From Rhipicephalus microplus (Eukaryota; Arthropoda; Arachnida; Ixodida; Ixodidae), in the NCBI RefSeq assembly GCF_043290135.1, contig NC_134705.1, positions 55,839,271 through 55,903,270 of the forward strand: DNA of 64,000 nt. The letters run 5' to 3'. A program made the position numbers and the translations under genes. Below the pieces are notes generated by a model. That model made no database searches and was not told the DNA's origin. It was given only the letters and a program-made list of their open reading frames with translations. Below, piece by piece: positions 59,345 through 64,000 of this stretch (within the stretch, counting starts at the first letter, position 1; each line of letters begins with the position of its first letter).

Positions 59345-59905
59345 GCACGTTGGGGCTTGAACCCGGTTTCATTGGGTATCATTCCAGTATAAAACCAGTG
59401 AGCCACGCCGTTGCTTGGGCCTTGTTGGCAAACTTTCCTTAAGGAGGCTTGAGGTTGGGAAATCAATCGCGGTAATACGACTTATAAAGCATTTTAAAAC
59501 AGCGACAGAAAAACCAGTCGTCGTACAATGCGAATAGCGTAGCGACTTGGTCATACAATAGTCCAATCCAAAAAAGTTTTTTCTTGTTCACCTATTAACT
59601 GTGGTGCATACCCACTCCAGGCATAATTCCTCATCGCCGCCAGCCACTACATGAACAATTGGCACACAATTCCTTGCAAGTGTTCAGCGAACACCACGCT
59701 TCTCAGAACACTGACGAAAAATAGTATAGCAAATGGTCGCATACTTCGGGAAAACGTTTATAATTATTGCCGCAGTGGGCATCAAACAAGTGTCCTCGCT
59801 GCAATTGCCCATTGAATGTTTAGAAAAGGCTCTGAAAGGCCGCTCTTCTAGCTTTCGCTGTTACTGGGCTGTGCCTACAGCGCATGCCTGGCGTTTTTAC
59901 CTCTA
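59345..59905. repeat. Dispersed repeat pair member, copy 2
   Basis: Direct match to 36740-37230. It starts with a minus-strand tRNA-like remnant (GGGGCTTGAACCCGGTTTC in plus, a B-box complement). The tRNA part is single here, whereas it is doubled at copy 1. Confidence 0.7.
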
Positions 59906-60284
59906 CCTGAATAAAACTACGGGTGTGTTCTTTTATTTCACTGCAATGTATTAGAAATCAAATGTAGCGATACTTCATTAAAGCGAACCTAAAGGGGAAA
60001 GTAATCAATTTTCACCAAACAATTCTGTTCACGAAAGATGTCAGCGCAATTTAAAAGTGGGAATGAAACGGAGCCTACGCTAGTAGACAGCTTTGATCAC
60101 AGCTCCATGTAGCGAGCCCTAAACAGAACCCTCTTGCGAAGGTGATATTTAATGACTCCACTGTTCCATTGCGGGTCTACAAGGTGAACAACCTTCGGAG
60201 AATGATCCTTTCTAAACTGCACAAACCCATTTGTGACGAGCAGTCGTACTTGCTGCAGGGTTATTGTCATTATATGTTCCGGAC

Positions 60285-60560
60285 AAAAATCACAGCATCT
60301 TCGCGGAGTGAATGTTGATGGGTTGGGCGAAGCATCCGTCAGCCCGTGCATGCTTCTGTCAGTCCACGTGATCATTCATGCGTCCGTCCGTATTTACTTG
60401 CGTTCATGTGTGAGTTCGTCCATCCGCGTGTCCGTTCGTTCGTGCATCCATCCGTTCATTCGTCCATTCATCCGTCCCTCTGCTAGTCTGCCTGCCCGTC
60501 CGTCCGTGCGTCCATCTAGTGGACACTCCAAGTACCGCCATCTCCCATTTCACATTGCCC
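60285..60560 (+). repeat. Second copy of the GTCC minisatellite element
   Basis: CGGAGTGAATGTTGATGGGT, GGGCGAAGCATCCGTC, an irregular CGTCC/CATCC array, then GGACACTCCAAGTACCGCCA. The reverse complement of 3660-3985 has the same order. The open frame across it is an artefact. Confidence 0.7.
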
Positions 60561-60592
60561 TGTGGCACATACCCGCTCTGAGCGGGTATGTA
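60556..60592. repeat. Hairpin CATACCCGCT-CTG-AGCGGGTATG
   Basis: Perfect 10-bp stem with a 3-base loop, immediately before a (CATA)n array; related to 45138-45172. Confidence 0.7.
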
Positions 60593-60604
60593 CTACCTGT
60601 GGTT

Positions 60605-60710
60605 TCATACATACATACATACATACATACATACATACATACATACATACATACATACATACATACATACATACATACATACATACATACATACATACAT
60701 ACATACATAC
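60605..60710. repeat. (CATA)n microsatellite 1
   Basis: About 26 CATA units. The Cys-Met-Tyr-Val frame on the minus strand is an artefact. Confidence 0.97.
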
Positions 60711-60944
60711 TGACACAATGTGACTTCAAATTACGCGCGCTAGCCGATACTTGGGCCCTCTAGATGGCTTGCGATGCACGAGCCTGCGGGACCCAGCTGC
60801 GCGTGAACCGTGTTGGAGAAATAGAACGTAGAAAAAGAGGCAGAATGAATCCTCGAGACATTCAAGCTGTGTTATTATTCTCGGGCACAAGTTCGCCCTG
60901 CCTACGTTAGCCTATTAGAAGAGTTCATTGAAAAGTGCGTTACA

Positions 60945-61034
60945 ATACATACATACATACATACATACATACATACATACATACATACATACATACAAAC
61001 ATACATACATACATACATATATACAAACATACAT
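60945..61034. repeat. (CATA)n microsatellite 2
   Basis: Interrupted CATA units (CAAA and TATA variants), 235 bp after the first array. Confidence 0.95.
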
Positions 61035-61421
61035 CATATGGAGGAGCGAGCGATAGACCCACGCCCTAAGAAGCTTCGCCTATAAAACGCCTTCAAGGAG
61101 GGGTGAAGAGATCTATCTACAGTGCAGATCATACGTTTGTGTTCGTTAATCTGGAGTGCATTACACTGCTTAGGTATTGTACATTAGGATTTCAGCGCAT
61201 GTGAATTTCACCACCTGAAATGCATAGATTGAATTAAAAACGACACATCTAATGCCGTAAGCGACAGCTCATTCTGTTACATTGTATTCCAGTTCTTGCG
61301 CGGCGATACTTCCCGCCTGCCAAGATACTGATTCTGGAGATGTAAAATTAAAAATTTGAAAAGAGTCATATAACTTAATGATACAGTTCTGTGCCGCAGT
61401 CTCGGCGCCTGAAATGATATA

Positions 61422-62371
61422 CAGGGTGTCCCACGTAACTTTAGCCAGAGCTTAAAAATATGCCGGCACATGCGATTACGACCTGACCAAATGCATGTTC
61501 CTAATCGTTGCCTGGAGTTAGTCAGACTTATTCGTGTGGACTCAAATACTGTTTATTTAGATCTGTTTAATTACCTGACCTTTAAAGGAATGAGAATGGA
61601 TGAAGAATTTTAATCAGAAAGTTCTATATTGGTATGTAAAACGCCGAAATAGATAGTTTTGAGCTTTATACCCGTTACGTATTGGTGTTTTACTGCTAAT
61701 TAGAAATGCCCGCGAAATACAAAAAAAACACCACGTGACAAACCCACTCGCGCGTCAGTGTGCACGATGATTCTAGTGCTAACTAACGTTCTGCGTATGA
61801 ACGACATGCTTCTCTAACAGCGGTTCAAGACAGCGATAAGCTGTCACAGCAGGTTATCGTTTTGCGGCCGATAGCAAAAAAGTGTTCATCGTAAAGCCAC
61901 CACCATCGTTGCGGCCCAGCTGAGACAGCACAATGGGGCAAATGCTATGGTAGTTCGTACGCGGTACGTTATAGAGAACTAGAATCATTGTGCGCACTGG
62001 CGCATGAGCGGGTTTGTCACGTGGTATATTTTTGTATTTCGTGGGTATTTGTAATGAGCAGAAAAACACTAATACTTAACGGATATAAAGATTGATTGAT
62101 AAGTGGGGTTTAACGTCCCAACACCAGGATATCAAGATCAAAACTATTTGGACGTTTGAAAACTGATATACAGCTTTCTCATTGAAGTTCTTTATCTATC
62201 TTCATTCCTTCCGAAGTTAGTAATTAAACAGATCTAACTAAACAATACTTGAGACCATAAAAAGTAGTCTGACTAACTCCAGGCAACAGTGAGCAGCATG
62301 CATTTGGTCGCGTTGTAATTACGTGTTTCGTCACATTTTTATACTCTGGCTAAAATTACTTGGGTCCCCTG
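61422..62371. mobile_element. Foldback-type DNA transposon with long inverted arms
   Basis: Ends CAGGGTGTCCCACGTAACTT and, reversed, CAGGGGACCCAAGTAATTTT. The arms (about 61422-61800 and 61970-62371) remain alignable for most of 380 bp, for example TGCCTGGAGTTAGTCAGACT in both. The centre has no ORF of note. The right arm carries a 36-40 bp SINE tail insertion. Non-autonomous. Confidence 0.8.
62085..62130 (-). mobile_element. 5'-truncated SINE tail inside the foldback arm
   Basis: The minus strand reads TGGTGTTGGGACGTTAAACC then CCACTTATCAATCAAT, the terminal 36 or so bases of the Ruka-like SINE, absent from the paired left arm. Confidence 0.7.
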
Positions 62372-63640
62372 TTTATGAAAGCCTTAGATGCCTGAAGAAA
62401 TGCGAAATTAGGCCGCTTGTGTCGGAGTCGAGTGGTGACGTGAGCTAGTCATCTAAAAGACTATAATCATGTGCAGACGCCACGTGCAGGAAGTGAAAAT
62501 TATGCCACAGATCACCAAAAAGTTCCGTCATTGTGTTGCTACTGTGACTACATGTGAACTAACATTATATCAAGACATCACTAATGTCGACGTTGCTTCG
62601 CCAAGCGATGCGAAAACGGCGGACCTAGTTCTTGTTTTGGAGGCAAAGTTACACCGCATTAAAGGCACGAAGCTTCTAAGATGGGTAGAGCACGGTAATT
62701 ACATCAACCGAGAAGAAAAGAGAAGATGAATTTTGTCTTCGAGTCATTTCAGGTAAGTTTATTCTCAAATGTAGAGTTTACTTCAAATTCAAAACTTCAG
62801 GTAAGTTTATTCTCAAATGTAGAGTTCACTTTTTGGTGCGAGACGTCGAATCTTAGGCATCTTAGTAAACGCGACCAAACAAGCACAAAAGAACGAGACA
62901 CATAAGCAGGATGGGAGCAAGTTCAACAAAAGGTTAGAGACATAAAAGAATGTAATTCTACACTCATGCGCATATCTCACAAAAAAGTGCACATGACGCT
63001 ACTATATAAATACCTGCAATGCCACACTCTCTCAACAAGCCCAAACGTCTGCGCGGAATACAATCTATGTTTTCTAATGAAGCAAGAAACAGGGACATAC
63101 ATAATACAGTGACAGAAAAGCACGAAGCGCTGTTTTTTTTTCTGGGGAAGGAAGAACGAGCGACACCTCCTTTTCTTGCAAGCAATTTATGACGAACACT
63201 TGTTTCCGGTGTCTCGAATCGTCCCCAGGATTCCGGCTCACGAGCAGGAGGCGCGCTTTCCCGCACGGTGGGGGCAAGGCTCCACGTCACTCTAAGGGAC
63301 CGAAGGGAAAACGATAATAACTCCTCTCCCTTTTTGATTTTCTCATTGCTCTCACGGTTTCAAGTAGCCACTGTATGAACCTTTCTTTTGCCGGAGCTAC
63401 AGTATCGTGGTTGCAATAGTGCGAGTTCCCTAGCCTATTAAAATATAATGCACAGCGCCTAAGGGCGCTCTCAGAAATTTCGGCTGTTTTACCGCGTTTG
63501 AATCGCTGCCCTGGAGATGCGCTTGAAGATATCCGACTGCTTTCTGGGATTTAGGTACACTATATGTCTTGTTCATGATGGTATAGAGCGTGTTTGAATC
63601 GCGTGGTAAAAAAAAGTTCCCAGGCCTGTTTTGTTCAGGT
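62372..63640. other. Unassigned sequence
   Basis: No convincing gene. A direct duplication TTCAGGTAAGTTTATTCTCA plus AATGTAGAGTT occurs at about 62748-62780 and 62799-62827. The frame 62469-62729 has no recognised family. Confidence 0.4.
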
Positions 63641-63644
63641 TATG

Positions 63645-64000
63645 ACAGCCGGATGAATGGATGGATGGATGGATGGATATAGCTGTACCCTTTAGATCGG
63701 GCGGTGGCTAGCGCCACCAAGCCGTAATATTTAATGAACCCAAAACTATATTTATTTTTTTCCGTAAAAAGTGAGTTTGAGGATTCGTACTTTGCAGTAA
63801 AGAGTTTAATTTTCACTCGTGCCTTGGCTTTAGCCACCAATCAGATAACCTTCTTCTAGTTAAGTCTACTTGCTTAAAGTCTATTTTGCCCTCCAGGTCC
63901 CTAAACCCCAGTGCTTTGAAAAACTCTGCGCCATCATCCGGAACTATAGGGTGAAGCTCTTTACAGAACATTATCAAGTGTTCGGCAGTTTCTTCTTCCT
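63645..64000 (-). mobile_element. LINE 3' end, copy 2, running off the right edge
   Basis: Same sequence as 54263-54620 (CTGTACCCTTTAGATCGGGC, CCCTAAACCCCAGTGCTTTG), with an ATGG tail at 63656-63678. Only the 3' UTR and the start of the C-terminal coding part are in the window. Confidence 0.8.

Noticed and set aside
60233..60763. 176-codon frame ending in Tyr-Ile-His-Thr repeats
   Set aside because: Runs through the CGTCC minisatellite and the CATA array; not a protein gene.
62469..62729. Possible host exon, 86 codons
   Set aside because: No family match and no paired splice-linked neighbour, so it cannot be supported.

Overview
This window looks like repeat-dense nuclear DNA from an arthropod, most probably an ixodid (hard) tick. 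Evidence: a spliced type-2 (secreted) cystatin gene of the tick kind; several copies of a tRNA-derived SINE resembling the Ruka-type SINEs of ixodid ticks; Ty3/gypsy, RTE-like, I-like and CR1/L2-like retrotransposons; a mariner-type transposon; and long tetranucleotide arrays. The species cannot be fixed from sequence alone, and there is no bacterial or viral genome organisation.

The one convincing host gene is a three-exon, plus-strand cystatin: exon 1 at 15025-15219, exon 2 at 16947-17051, exon 3 at 42818-42922. All introns are phase 0 with GT..AG ends, and the protein is 134 residues. Intron 2 is about 25.8 kb. It holds an RTE-like LINE with a tRNA-like head (17278-20420), a decayed mariner (about 24840-25990), a gypsy element (C) split by a second gypsy (D, 27308-32599, ATAT target duplication), a SINE, a gypsy tail (E), a (TATC)n array and a degenerate satellite of about 140 bp units.

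Left flank (1-7.4 kb): two minus-strand gypsy copies. A has lost its RNase H domain. B has lost most of integrase, and its reverse transcriptase is interrupted by a SINE with a 16-bp target duplication and by an 800-bp minisatellite-bearing element. From 7.4 to 15 kb there is a diverged SINE, a CR1/L2-like LINE remnant and sequence I cannot classify.

Right flank (43-64 kb): a SINE, an almost full-length minus-strand I-like LINE (46.3-52.2 kb; two ORFs, apurinic-type endonuclease, RT and RNase H), LINE 3' ends, a second (TATC)n plus satellite block, (CATA)n arrays, a foldback transposon (61422-62371) and a second copy of a LINE tail running off the right edge.

The most notable structures are: the cystatin with a divergent first inhibitory loop and a transposon-filled intron; gypsy D, whose left side carries a complete LTR plus polypurine tract in inverted orientation instead of a normal 5' LTR; a canonical -1 frameshift heptamer abutting the gag stop of D; and the tRNA-headed RTE LINE bounded by target duplications. 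All transposon coding regions contain breaks, so none looks autonomous as it stands.
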